A DNA stretch of 64,000 nucleotides from Ralstonia pickettii DTP0602 (lineage in GTDB: Bacteria > Pseudomonadota > Gammaproteobacteria > Burkholderiales > Burkholderiaceae), in assembly GCA_000471925.1 (NCBI GenBank), contig CP006669.1, forward strand, positions 1-64,000. Direction: 5' to 3'. Every line of letters begins with the position of its first letter. The first letter of the stretch is position 1. The notes under the pieces were generated by a model. That model saw only the letters and a list, made by a program, of their open reading frames with translations. It had not been told where the DNA came from and ran no database searches. Below are positions 18,264 to 27,523 of this stretch, piece by piece. The position numbers and the translations under genes were made by a program.

Positions 18264-19814
18264 TCATGCCTCCCGAACCGGGTATGCCAGGGCGCCCAGC
18301 ACCTGCAGGGCGGCGCGGTGGCCGGAACGCACGGCACCATCCATGGCGCCAGCCCAGATGTCGGCCGTCTCTGTGCCAGACCAGATCAGCCGCCCTGTCG
18401 GCGGATGCAGGTACTGGCCCAGCTTCGTCCAGAAGCCCGCCGGCATCGGGTTGATGCAACTCATCGACCAGTTGTCGACCTTGCCCCAGTCGAGGTCGTG
18501 GTACTGCATCGGCTTCAACGCCTTGTCCCCGAACGCCTGGGCATAGATGGCCGAGAGGATGCGTGCGGCAGCCTTGGGCTCGGCGGGCAGGAAGCCAGGC
18601 TTGACGAATGCGCTGATCACGCCGACTGAGCCGTCTGGCGGCGAGTTGTCGACCGACCAGATCAGCGGGCCGTCCAGCGGCACAACCTGCCCGTTGAATC
18701 CCCTGTCGCGCCAGAAGGGCCGTGCATAGACATGCGCTGTCTTGCGCATGGGCGCGTGCGCCGGCCAGAGCCGATGCAATTGCGCGCGTCCGGCGGGCAG
18801 CGGCGGGTCGAAAACGACCTGCTGGCATAGCGCCGGATTCAGTGCGGCGATCACGTGGCGCGCCCGTACCACGCCCTGGTCGGTGTGCAATTCGACAATG
18901 TCGCGATCCCAGCCAACGATCTTGCGTACCGGGCAGGACAGCCGCACCTTGTGGTCAAGTTCGCGTGCCATCCGGATGCTGAGGATCTGCGCGCCGCCGA
19001 CGAAGCGCGTCTCCTGGGCGCCGCCCTTGATCCTCTCAAGCGTGTCGTAGTCGCTGTTAGCGCTGTTGATCACCGACAGGTAGTGCAACAGTCCCAGTTG
19101 CGCCGGTTGCGCGCCGAGCGACAGGGTTGCGGCCAGGCTGAAGGAGAACTGTTCCTCGTTGCTCAAGTCTTGCCGTGCCAGCCAGTCGCCGAGCGACAGC
19201 TTGTCTAGTTCCGCCGCGTTTGCCGCTTTCCAGGGTGCGCCGCTGGGTACGCGGCGCGCCAGCTCGCTGAGTTTGGCGGCGACCTTTCCCTGGGCGCCGA
19301 CGCCGCCCTTGAGATCCTGCGCCACGCGGACGTCGCCGGCCAGGAACACGGTCTTGCCCTGGTAATAGGTTTCGAAGGTGTCGACGCCGAGCTCGCGCGC
19401 CAGGTCAGCAATGGCGGTCTGGCCGGGCCCGATCCACTGCCCGCCGGCTTCCGAGACCACGCTGTTGCCAAGGTCATGGTTGTAGGTGCGGCCGCCGACA
19501 CGGCTACGTGCCTCCAGGACGACGAACGTGTCACATCCGCCGCGTTTCAGGTCGCGTGCGGCGGTCAGGCCCGCCAGTCCGGCACCGATGATCACGACAT
19601 CGAGCACGTCGCGCCCCGCAGATGCGGCGCCGGCGCCCTTCACCCGCGGCGCTGCACTCGCTGTGCGTGGTGTGCCTGCCAGCAGCGTTGCAGCGCTAGC
19701 CGCCGCAGCCGCGCCGAGGAGGAGGCGTCGGGTCAGTGCGACTGTGTCGCGGTTCACGATGTCTGCCGGTGCGGCATCGACTTCCAGCGCATCTTTACGT
19801 GTCTTCGCGTGCAT
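18264..19814 (-). CDS. Flavin amine oxidase 1, with Tat signal
   Basis: FAD-dependent amine oxidase of 516 aa from the ATG at 19814; upstream in-frame codons lie in the promoter region. A twin-arginine signal (TRRLLLGAAAAASAATLLAG, about 28-47) suggests folded export to the periplasm. The Rossmann motif is VVIIGAGLAGLTAARDL with VVLEARSRVGGRTYNHD after it. The C-terminal FAD motif is GTETADIWAGAMDGAVRSGH. It is coupled to a cytochrome c gene and divergent from the PhyH-RidA operon. It is closely related to the enzyme at 36850. The substrate is unknown; oxidation of an amine to an imine is expected. Confidence 0.88.
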   Translation of the reverse strand: MHAKTRKDALEVDAAPADIVNRDTVALTRRLLLGAAAAASAATLLAGTPRTASAAPRVKGAGAASAGRDVLDVVIIGAGLAGLTAARDLKRGGCDTFVVLEARSRVGGRTYNHDLGNSVVSEAGGQWIGPGQTAIADLARELGVDTFETYYQGKTVFLAGDVRVAQDLKGGVGAQGKVAAKLSELARRVPSGAPWKAANAAELDKLSLGDWLARQDLSNEEQFSFSLAATLSLGAQPAQLGLLHYLSVINSANSDYDTLERIKGGAQETRFVGGAQILSIRMARELDHKVRLSCPVRKIVGWDRDIVELHTDQGVVRARHVIAALNPALCQQVVFDPPLPAGRAQLHRLWPAHAPMRKTAHVYARPFWRDRGFNGQVVPLDGPLIWSVDNSPPDGSVGVISAFVKPGFLPAEPKAAARILSAIYAQAFGDKALKPMQYHDLDWGKVDNWSMSCINPMPAGFWTKLGQYLHPPTGRLIWSGTETADIWAGAMDGAVRSGHRAALQVLGALAYPVREA

Positions 19815-19942
19815 TGTTAGGACAAAAGTCAAATGATTGGCATGCTCGCGGCAAATATAGGTCAACAACAAAAACAAGTCAAAATTATGAATGGCGAGCC
19901 CGGGGCGATTCCTGCGTAGGTGAGGAGAGTCCATATGGGATA

Positions 19943-20004
19943 GGGAATACCCGCCCTTTTACTTCTGACTTATCTTTGTCATCATGACCTAACGTTGGTA
20001 GGTT
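19943..20004 (+). promoter_or_regulatory. Promoter A of the island regulon, before the PhyH gene
   Basis: The box GGGAATACCC (19943-19952) is followed after 23 bp by TTGTCA (19976-19981) and, 17 bp later, TAGGTT (19999-20004). The spacer holds ACC-N7-GGT (19987-19999). The same elements with identical spacings occur at 21657 and 34938. The box also lies upstream of the divergent amine oxidase gene, so it may serve both directions. Confidence 0.75.
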
Positions 20005-20076
20005 GTTCTACAAATGAGGCGAGCGGACGCGCACGTGACCGGGCGCCGGGCTTAATGAAGAATCAGGAGAGCATCC

Positions 20077-20910
20077 ATGGATGAATCCAAGCGCAGGGCC
20101 TTCGATGAGGACGGTGCCGTCCTCATCGAAGGCTGTCTCAACGCGGAACAGTTAGCCATGTGCAGGCAGGTCTTTGACTGGGGCATCGAGAACCCGGGGC
20201 CCAACGCTCATAGCCTGTTTGACGGCTCCGTGCAACGGTCGCACGTCGATAACGCCAATCCATTCGCAAAGGGGCGGCTGGATGAGCTGGTCGCCTCGCT
20301 CCCGTTCGGCCAGCTGTTCGCCGATCTCTGGGGCTCTAAACATGTCTGGTACTTTGCGGAAGAGTTGTTCCTCAAGCAGGGAGGCCGGGCCGGGCGCTCG
20401 CCCTGGCACCAGGACACCTCCTACCTGCCCTGGGGGGGGAAGCACTTCGCCAACGCGTGGATCAGCTTCGAGGCGGTCCCCAAGCGCAATGCGCTGGAGA
20501 TCGTCAGGGGCTCGTACCTGGGTACGCGCCACGACGGCAGCACCTTTCAGAACCCCGACGACCCGACCGAGCCGTTGCACGGCGGTGGGGTCTGGCCGCG
20601 GCTGCCTGACATCGAGGCCGAACGCCGCACCGATCCCAATGCGTACGACATCCTCTCCTGGGCTACGCAGCCCGGTGATGTTCTGCTGCTGCACCCGGGT
20701 TCGCTGCACGGCGGGGGCGCTGTCGACGCCGATTTCCCGGACCGCCATACGCTGGTCTTGCGCTTCTTCGGCGATGACGCGGTTTTCAGTCCGTTGCCGG
20801 ACCACAGCGATTCGGGCTTCACGCCGGCGGGTGTGCTGTACGTCGAGGAGCTGGCATCGCTGAAGGCAGGTGATCCCTTCCGTGCGCCATGCTTCCGCCA
20901 ACTCATCTGA
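20077..20910 (+). CDS. PhyH-family Fe(II)/2-oxoglutarate dioxygenase 1
   Basis: A 277 aa member of the phytanoyl-CoA dioxygenase family, expected to hydroxylate an organic substrate using iron, 2-oxoglutarate and O2. The iron-binding HxD is in SPWHQDTSYLPW (about 110); the distal His is in LLLHPGSLHGGGAVD (about 209); the 2-oxoglutarate Arg is likely in DRHTLVLRFFGDD. A good ribosome binding site (CAGGAGAG) precedes the ATG. It shares an operon with a RidA gene 17 bp downstream. A homologue in the same pairing is at 53178-54014. The substrate is unknown. Confidence 0.88.
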   Translation: MDESKRRAFDEDGAVLIEGCLNAEQLAMCRQVFDWGIENPGPNAHSLFDGSVQRSHVDNANPFAKGRLDELVASLPFGQLFADLWGSKHVWYFAEELFLKQGGRAGRSPWHQDTSYLPWGGKHFANAWISFEAVPKRNALEIVRGSYLGTRHDGSTFQNPDDPTEPLHGGGVWPRLPDIEAERRTDPNAYDILSWATQPGDVLLLHPGSLHGGGAVDADFPDRHTLVLRFFGDDAVFSPLPDHSDSGFTPAGVLYVEELASLKAGDPFRAPCFRQLI

Positions 20911-20927
20911 TAAACGATACCGACATC

Positions 20928-21344
20928 ATGACAACCACGACGATGAAACGGCAGCCGGTCATTCCGCCCGGCACCCAGCCGCTCTACGACGCCTACCATT
21001 TCGCCCCCGCGACCCGCGTGGGCGACACCATCTGGGTGTCGGGCCAGGTTGGGCTAGACGCAGCGATGAAGCCCGGCGAGGGCATGGAGGCACAGGCTCG
21101 GCTGGCCTTTGCATCCCTGAAAGCGGTCCTCGAAGCGGCAGGCGCAAGCCTGGAGGATGTTGTCGAGCTGACGACCTATCACACCAACCTGCGGCAGGAA
21201 ATCGAGGCCTTCACGAAGGTCAAGGACGAATACCTGCCGAGCCGTTATCCGTCCTGGACTGCGGTGGGGGTGACAGAGCTGGCGCTTCCCGACTTGTGCA
21301 TCGAGATTCAGGCGGTGGCGGTAGCTGGCAGCGGCGGCGCCTGA
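20928..21344 (+). CDS. RidA-family enamine/imine deaminase 1
   Basis: A 138 aa RidA (YjgF/YER057c/UK114) protein; such proteins hydrolyse reactive enamines or imines. Family signatures are seen: VGDTIWVSGQVGLD, LKAVLEAAGASLEDVVELTT and RYPSWTAVGVTELALPDLCI. The canonical substrate-binding Arg of RidA (usual P.R...) is replaced by Ser-Trp at YPSWTA, so it is not a canonical RidA. Its place after the PhyH gene and opposite an amine oxidase suggests it processes the imine or enamine product. The start at 20928 is chosen over upstream in-frame codons that lie inside the PhyH gene; 20943 is possible. Confidence 0.87.
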   Translation: MTTTTMKRQPVIPPGTQPLYDAYHFAPATRVGDTIWVSGQVGLDAAMKPGEGMEAQARLAFASLKAVLEAAGASLEDVVELTTYHTNLRQEIEAFTKVKDEYLPSRYPSWTAVGVTELALPDLCIEIQAVAVAGSGGA

Positions 21345-21779
21345 GCCTGGTTGTCCTGCGCGCGCCTCGAGCGCAGTCGAAGTCCGTGGATCACGATTTC
21401 CAGAACTGGGCAGGCGGGTCTGCACTGCCGGGACGGTCAACACCTGTGCCCGGCCGTGCAGCCTTGAGGACCTGTGTATCTCCAGCACAGCCTCGGGCGG
21501 CATGGAGCATCGCCGGATCACTACGGCGGTCTGACTGACAGCGTTGGCTTGCGGCTTCCGGTGCCACCCCAGTAGCCGCGAGCCGTGCCTCGTGCCATTG
21601 GTTCGCCGCTGCGCACGGCACCGGGTGCGTTTGCGAGCATCGCAGCCAAACGCGCAGGGAATACCCTAGCTCTTTTTTTCTTTTGTTCTTTGTCATTGTT
21701 ACCTAAGTTTGGTAACGTGTTCTACCGAAAAAACACACGAAGCGAGGCACTTCGTTGCCATGCCAGACAGGAGACTCAG
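21345..21779. other. Intergenic region carrying promoter B
   Basis: The first 300 bp hold no recognisable gene. The last 125 bp hold the conserved promoter (21657-21718) and the leader of the DUF1329 operon. Confidence 0.6.
21657..21718 (+). promoter_or_regulatory. Promoter B of the island regulon, before the DUF1329 operon
   Basis: GGGAATACCC (21657-21666), 23 bp T-rich gap, TTGTCA (21690-21695), 17 bp spacer with ACC-N7-GGT, then TAACGT (21713-21718). The architecture is identical to promoters A and C. The predicted start lies about 55 bp before the DUF1329 ATG. Confidence 0.75.
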
Positions 21780-23144
21780 ATGAGATACAAGACGTTGTTC
21801 CTCAGCGTGACCCTTGCGTTCGGCGGAGCGGCCTATGCCGCGGCCTCCGAGCAGGACGCGGGCCGGCTCGGCAAGGACCTCACTCCGGTGGGTGCCGAAC
21901 GGGCCGGTAACAAGGACGGGTCGATTCCGGAGTGGACCGGCGGGGACATGAAGGCACCGGGTGGCTGGAAGCCCGGCACGGCGCGCCCCGACCCGTACGC
22001 GAATGACAAGCGCGTACTTTCGATCGACGCGTCCAATGTCGACAAATACAAGGACAAGCTTGCCCCCGGACAGATCGAAATGGTGAAGACGATCCCGGGC
22101 TATCGGATGGACGTCTATCCGACCCACCGTTCTTGCGGTTTCCCCGACTTCTTCTACGAGCGGACGAAGAAGAACGCAACGACGGCGAAGCTTGGCGCCA
22201 ACGGCCAGGACCTTGCCGAGGCGATCGGCGCCGCCGTGCCGTTCCCGATTCCGCAGAACGGCGCCGAAGCCATGTGGAACCACAAGCTGCACTGGAAAGG
22301 AGAGGGATTCCAGATGAGCTATGCGGGCTACATCCCGCCGAAGGGCACCGACAGCATTGGGGAGCCGCTTGGCCAGCAGGAATGGCAGATGTCGCCGATG
22401 TGGTCGCCGTCGAACAAGGGCGTCGACGACGCCCGCGGCATCGAGAGCCTGTACCTCAACACGTTTACCAGCCCGCCCTCGATCGCGGGGGATGCCACCC
22501 TGACGCAGTACAAGTTCTCCGAGGCCAACGACGTCTGGCTGTACTTCGCGAGCCAGCGCCGCGTGCGCCGCGCGCCGACATACCAGTACGACGCCCCGCA
22601 GCTCAACACCGAGAACCTGCTGACCGTCGACCAGTACATGCAGTTCAACGGCCCACTAGACCGCTACGACTGGAAGCTGGCCGGCAAGAAGGAGATGTAC
22701 GTGCCCTACAACACGTACCGGGTCAACTCTTCGGCGAACAAGGTCGATGAAGTCGTCAAGCCGAAGTTCCTCAGCCGCGACCTGACGCGCTATGAGCTGC
22801 ACCGGATGTGGGTGGTCGAGGCCACGCTCAAGCAAGGCATGCGGCATACCTTCCCCAAGCGCGTGTTCTACATCGACGAGGACACGTGGACGATCCTGGT
22901 GGAGGACATGTACGACGCGCAGGGCAAGGTCTGGCGCACCACCGAGATGGGTCCCTACATGGCCTGGGAAGTGCCGGCCTGCGTCTGGGCGGCCAATACC
23001 AGCTATGACCACCAGACCCGCCGCGCCGTGCTCGACCGCGTCGTCGCCGGCCACAAGGAGCCTGACTGGCTCGCCGCCAGGGAAGGGCGCCTGAAGGAGA
23101 AGACCTTCGAGCCGGACGGCCTGCGCCGGTTCACCACACGATAA
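21780..23144 (+). CDS. DUF1329 outer-membrane lipid-handling-type protein
   Basis: A 454 aa exported protein with a signal peptide (LFLSVTLAFGGAAYAAA, cleavage near residue 21). It belongs to DUF1329, by the conserved start LGKDLTPVGAERAGNKDGSI and the PEWTGG motif. AGGAG lies before the ATG at 21780; the longer frame upstream runs through the promoter. The family has a LolA/LppX-like fold in predictions and occurs together with DUF1302, MMPL and YCF48-type proteins in clusters for uptake or degradation of hydrophobic compounds. It is the first gene of that four-gene set here. Confidence 0.85.
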   Translation: MRYKTLFLSVTLAFGGAAYAAASEQDAGRLGKDLTPVGAERAGNKDGSIPEWTGGDMKAPGGWKPGTARPDPYANDKRVLSIDASNVDKYKDKLAPGQIEMVKTIPGYRMDVYPTHRSCGFPDFFYERTKKNATTAKLGANGQDLAEAIGAAVPFPIPQNGAEAMWNHKLHWKGEGFQMSYAGYIPPKGTDSIGEPLGQQEWQMSPMWSPSNKGVDDARGIESLYLNTFTSPPSIAGDATLTQYKFSEANDVWLYFASQRRVRRAPTYQYDAPQLNTENLLTVDQYMQFNGPLDRYDWKLAGKKEMYVPYNTYRVNSSANKVDEVVKPKFLSRDLTRYELHRMWVVEATLKQGMRHTFPKRVFYIDEDTWTILVEDMYDAQGKVWRTTEMGPYMAWEVPACVWAANTSYDHQTRRAVLDRVVAGHKEPDWLAAREGRLKEKTFEPDGLRRFTTR

Positions 23145-23174
23145 GCCAAAAAAGAGAACCACGGGGAGACAGGC

Positions 23175-25121
23175 ATGAAACTGCGTGATGTTGCAGCAGC
23201 GGCGGCGCAAGCCGCCGCGGGGATGCGGATGGAACGGAAGCTGGCCCGCTCGGTAATCGTAGGCCTGCTGGCGATGGCGGATGCCGGCTCGGCTTACGCT
23301 GCACAGTGGACGCTCGACAACGGCTGGGCGGTAGCCTTCGACTCGACGGTCTCGTTTGGTGCAGCGATGAGAACGTCGAAAACGAACTGCAGCTTTGTCG
23401 GCAACGACAACGGCGGCTGTGTCGGCGACGCGCCTACGCCGCTGCAGAAAAGCAACCCGTCTGTCTTCTCGTCGAACCTCGATACGCTGCGCCTGAACCA
23501 GGACGACGGCAACCTGAACTACAAGCGCTGGCAGCCGGTTTCGGCCAATGCGCAGTGGACCAGCGACCTCTATGTCAAGGGCACCAACGGGTGGAGCGGG
23601 CTGGTGCGCGGCGTCGTCAACTATGACTTTGCGACCGCCCACACCAGACGAACCGATCTCGACTCGGATGCGCGAAACTTCGCCACCAGCGACCCGCGTC
23701 TGCTCGACGCCTACATCACCAAGGAATTCGACGTCGGCGACCAGCAGGCCCGTGTCCGGGTCGGCAACCAGGTGCTGAACTGGGGTGAAAACCTCTACAT
23801 CCCGGGCGGTATCAACGCGATCAACGCGATCTACCTGCCGTCCGCGCACCAGCCGGGAACGCCGCTTAAAAATCTGTTCATCCCCGCGCCCATGGTCTCT
23901 GCGAGCACTTCACTCGGCAAGGACCTCGGCCTGGAGGCCTTCTACCAGTGGAAGTGGAACAGCTTCAAGTTCGACGCGCCCGGGACCTTCTTTTCGACCA
24001 GCGACTTCCTCGGCAAGGGCGGACGGGGCTTCTATATCCCGACTTCAGCCGTCAATGGCGCGCTGGCTGCGTCGGGGCTGGCCCCGCTTCCCAACGGCAC
24101 GATCGGCGACACGGGGACCCGGATCGTCGGCATCAATCCCGCGACCGGGATGCCCTACAACCGCCGCCTGAGCACCGGGGAGTTGGCGAACCCCAATACC
24201 AATCCGGTCGGGCCCCTGGTCGGAACCGGCACCTTCATCCCGCGCGGCCCGGACAACAATCCGAGCAACAACGGGCAAGGGGGGATGGCGCTGCGCTACA
24301 AGTTCCCCGACAGCGGCAACGAACTCGGCCTCTATTACTACCACTACAGCGAGAAGGTGCCGTTCGTGAGCTACCAGGTGGTCAACACGACGAGCAATCC
24401 GTTCGGCTGGCAGGCGTCCCTCGACTACGGCAAGAACCGCGACCTGTTCGGCCTCTCGTACAACTTCCAGGTTGGCGAATGGGCGATCGGCACCGAGTTG
24501 TCATACCGTCCGCGGGACAGCGTCGCCATCGATCCGACCACGGTCATCGATCCGGCCAACCCCTACTACTGCAACGCCCTGGCCGATTTTGCGGTCAAGC
24601 CGGTCGGAAGCAGTTGCCGCGGGGCGATCGACACGCAGCACTATCAGCTCCACCTGACCGGCATCCACATCATGTCGCCTTCGGGCTCGTTCGGCTGGTT
24701 GCTGCGCGCGTTGGGCGCGTCCGAAGGCACGATCACCGCGGAAGGTGCGCTGGCGTATTACCCGAAGCTCAGGCTCAACGCCGGGATTCCGTATGCGGTC
24801 ACCGCCGACTACACGCTGCCCACCAAGTTGTCGGCGGGGATGGTGCTGGCAGCCTCGGTGACCTATCCCAACATCTTCGGCACGCGGGCGTCGCTGTCAC
24901 CGGACATCGCCGTCATGCAAGGCATCGGAGGCTATTCGGCCACGGCGCTGCCCGGCTTCATCCGCGGCGCGGGCGCCGCGGTGATCGGCGCGACCCTCGA
25001 CTTCAAGACGAAGCCGGAGACAAAGATGCGCCTCGACTACACGCACAACTGGGGCGGTAGCGGCAGCAACCTGCTGCGCGACCGCGATTTTGTCTCCCTC
25101 AGCATGACCACCTCCTTCTGA
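23175..25121 (+). CDS. DUF1302 outer-membrane barrel-type protein
   Basis: A 648 aa exported protein of the DUF1302 family. The N-terminus is long with a hydrophobic signal (VIVGLLAMADAGSAYAAQW) ending near residue 40. The mature part has the alternating pattern of outer-membrane beta-barrels and the family start WTLDNGWAVAFDSTVSFGAA; it ends in RDFVSLSMTTSF with a C-terminal Phe, as outer-membrane proteins do. It follows DUF1329 by 30 bp and overlaps the next gene (TGATG). It probably forms an envelope passage for a hydrophobic substrate with its neighbours. Confidence 0.85.
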   Translation: MKLRDVAAAAAQAAAGMRMERKLARSVIVGLLAMADAGSAYAAQWTLDNGWAVAFDSTVSFGAAMRTSKTNCSFVGNDNGGCVGDAPTPLQKSNPSVFSSNLDTLRLNQDDGNLNYKRWQPVSANAQWTSDLYVKGTNGWSGLVRGVVNYDFATAHTRRTDLDSDARNFATSDPRLLDAYITKEFDVGDQQARVRVGNQVLNWGENLYIPGGINAINAIYLPSAHQPGTPLKNLFIPAPMVSASTSLGKDLGLEAFYQWKWNSFKFDAPGTFFSTSDFLGKGGRGFYIPTSAVNGALAASGLAPLPNGTIGDTGTRIVGINPATGMPYNRRLSTGELANPNTNPVGPLVGTGTFIPRGPDNNPSNNGQGGMALRYKFPDSGNELGLYYYHYSEKVPFVSYQVVNTTSNPFGWQASLDYGKNRDLFGLSYNFQVGEWAIGTELSYRPRDSVAIDPTTVIDPANPYYCNALADFAVKPVGSSCRGAIDTQHYQLHLTGIHIMSPSGSFGWLLRALGASEGTITAEGALAYYPKLRLNAGIPYAVTADYTLPTKLSAGMVLAASVTYPNIFGTRASLSPDIAVMQGIGGYSATALPGFIRGAGAAVIGATLDFKTKPETKMRLDYTHNWGGSGSNLLRDRDFVSLSMTTSF

Positions 25122-27499
25122 TGCTTTCACGCCTGATAACCCGTCTGGAAGCGGCCCTGTTCGGGCACCGCCTTCCTTTCCTGCTCGCACTGGCAGGATT
25201 CACCGCCTTGATGGGCGTGCTCGGCGCGAAGCTGCACCTCGAAGCCGGCTTCGAGAAGCAGCTGCCGCAAGGCCACGAGTACATCAAGACCTTCGAGCAG
25301 TTCCGCGACAAGCTCTTCGGTGCCAACCGGCTGACCATTGCCGTGCATGCCCGCAAGGGCGATGTCTGGAATGCGGCGGCGCTTACGCAGGTCCTCAAGG
25401 TGACCGAGGCCGTCACCTATCTTCCGGGCGTAGATCGCACCAGCGTGACGTCGCTGTGGACACCGAATGTCTTCTTCACCGAGATCACCGAGGACGGCTT
25501 CCGGGCAGAGGCGGTGGCAGGCGGGGATATCGTGCCGGAAAAGCTCTCCGCCGATGTCATCGGCAAGATGCGTCAGCGCACCATGGCCGGCGGCCATGTC
25601 GGGACACTGGTCGCACGCGACCAGTCCAGCGCCCTGATCACCGCCGAACTGGCCGACGTCGATCCCCGCACGGGCAAGAAGCTCGACTATATCCAGTTCA
25701 ACCGGCTGCTCGAGGAAAAGATCCGGCGCCCGTTCGAGAACGACCAGGTCGAGATTGAGATCATCGGCTTCGCCAAGCAGATCGGCGACATTGCCGACCG
25801 CGGAGCGGACGTGACGCGCTTCTTCGGCATCGCCTTCCTGCTCACCGGGCTGGCGGTCTACTGGTACTGCCGGTCGGTGCGCCTGACCCTGCTGCCGCTC
25901 GGCTGCTCGCTCGTGTCCCTGGTCTGGCAGTTCGGCACGCTGCACCTGCTGGGCTATGGGCTTGACCCGCTCGCCATCCTGGTGCCGTTCCTGGTGTTCG
26001 CGATCGGTGTCTCACACGGCATCCAGCAGATCAACTTTATCGTCCGCGAGGTCGCCCAGGGTACCGACTCCGCAATTGCCGCCCGGCGCAGCTTCACCGG
26101 CCTGCTGATTCCCGGATCGCTGGCGCTGATCACCGCGCTGGTGAGCTTCGTCACGCTTATTCTCATTCCGATCCCGATGATCCGAGAACTGGCGATCACC
26201 GCGGCCATCGGCGTGGGCTACAAGATCGTCACCAACCTGATGATGTTGCCGGTGGCGGCGTCGTACTTCCGGTTCACGCCTGAGTTCGCGAAACGGGCGC
26301 TGGCGCGGCGTGAGAGTCATAGCGGATGGCTGGGGGCGGTGGCCCGGATCGCCCAGCCGCGGAACGCACTGATCGTGACCGTCGCCGGCGCAGTGGTTTT
26401 TGGCCTTGCGTTCTGGCAGAGCCAGGACAGGCACGTGGGCAGTCTCCAGGCCGGGGCGCCGGAACTGCGCGCCGATTCCCGCTACAACCTGGACGTCGCC
26501 GCGATCGTCAGCCGCTTCGACGTCGGCCTGGACTGGCTCACCGTGGTGTTCGAGGCCACGCCCGATCGCCATGGCGAGGTTTGCTCCCGCGCCGACGAGT
26601 TCCTGTTCGTCGACGACTTCGCCTGGCGCATGGGCAGCGTACCCGGCGTGGTGTCCACCGATTCGCTGGCCGCCCAGCTCAAACTCTACAACGCCGGCAT
26701 GAACGAAGGCAGTCCGAAGATGGCCACCGTGACGCGGGACCCCCGCGGGCTCGGCTCGCAGTTCCAGGGCGTGAACAACCGCATCGCCGGGCTTTCGTCG
26801 AGCGACTGCCGAGTACAAGGCATCAACCTTTATCTGCCCGATCACCGCGCCACGACGATCAAGACCGTGGTGGCGGCGGTCAAGCAGTTCCGCGAGTCCA
26901 ACCGGCTTGATGGCGTCACGGTCAGGCTGGCAAGCGGCAATGCTGGCGTCCAGGCAGCCACGAATGAAGTGCTGGAGGCCAGCGAGCTGCCAATGATGCT
27001 GTACGTCTACGCCGCCATCCTCGTTCTGGTCTTCCTTGTGTATCGGGACTGGCGGGCGATGATTGCGTGCTGCCTGCCGCTGACCGTGGCCACGTGGATT
27101 GGCTACTGGTTCATGAAGGAGCTCGAGATCGGCCTGACCGTGGCGACGCTGCCGGTGATGGTGCTCGCGGTCGGCATCGGCGTGGACTACGCCTTCTACA
27201 TCTACAACCGCCTGCAGGTACAACTGGCAAACGGGCTTGCGTTTACCGACGCGCTTGCGGTCGCGCTGAAGGAGACAGGGCTGGCGACCGTATTCACGGC
27301 CATTACGCTCTCGGTCGGTGTGGCGACCTGGATGTTCTCGAGCCTTAAATTCCAGGCCGACATGGGAGCTCTGCTGACCTTCATGTTCCTCGTCAACATG
27401 GTGATGGCCATCACCCTCCTGCCCGCGTTCGCGGCGGTGCTGGAGAAGTTCTTTCCCCGGCGCGGCCCAGTGCGCATGCCGGAAATCCTGAAGCACTGA
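25121..27499 (+). CDS. MMPL/RND-superfamily transporter
   Basis: A 792 aa inner-membrane protein with two repeats, each one transmembrane helix, a large periplasmic loop and a five-helix bundle (first bundle about 235-385; second about 625-780). It carries the sterol-sensing-like segments LAILVPFLVFAIGVSHGIQQ and VMVLAVGIGVDYAFYIYNRL. It is related to hydrophobe exporters and MmpL-type lipid transporters. Its start overlaps the DUF1302 stop. With DUF1329 and DUF1302 it likely forms a trans-envelope system; direction of transport is not evident. Confidence 0.87.
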   Translation: MLSRLITRLEAALFGHRLPFLLALAGFTALMGVLGAKLHLEAGFEKQLPQGHEYIKTFEQFRDKLFGANRLTIAVHARKGDVWNAAALTQVLKVTEAVTYLPGVDRTSVTSLWTPNVFFTEITEDGFRAEAVAGGDIVPEKLSADVIGKMRQRTMAGGHVGTLVARDQSSALITAELADVDPRTGKKLDYIQFNRLLEEKIRRPFENDQVEIEIIGFAKQIGDIADRGADVTRFFGIAFLLTGLAVYWYCRSVRLTLLPLGCSLVSLVWQFGTLHLLGYGLDPLAILVPFLVFAIGVSHGIQQINFIVREVAQGTDSAIAARRSFTGLLIPGSLALITALVSFVTLILIPIPMIRELAITAAIGVGYKIVTNLMMLPVAASYFRFTPEFAKRALARRESHSGWLGAVARIAQPRNALIVTVAGAVVFGLAFWQSQDRHVGSLQAGAPELRADSRYNLDVAAIVSRFDVGLDWLTVVFEATPDRHGEVCSRADEFLFVDDFAWRMGSVPGVVSTDSLAAQLKLYNAGMNEGSPKMATVTRDPRGLGSQFQGVNNRIAGLSSSDCRVQGINLYLPDHRATTIKTVVAAVKQFRESNRLDGVTVRLASGNAGVQAATNEVLEASELPMMLYVYAAILVLVFLVYRDWRAMIACCLPLTVATWIGYWFMKELEIGLTVATLPVMVLAVGIGVDYAFYIYNRLQVQLANGLAFTDALAVALKETGLATVFTAITLSVGVATWMFSSLKFQADMGALLTFMFLVNMVMAITLLPAFAAVLEKFFPRRGPVRMPEILKH

Positions 27500-27523
27500 G
27501 ACGCAAGTAGGCGTCAATCTCCC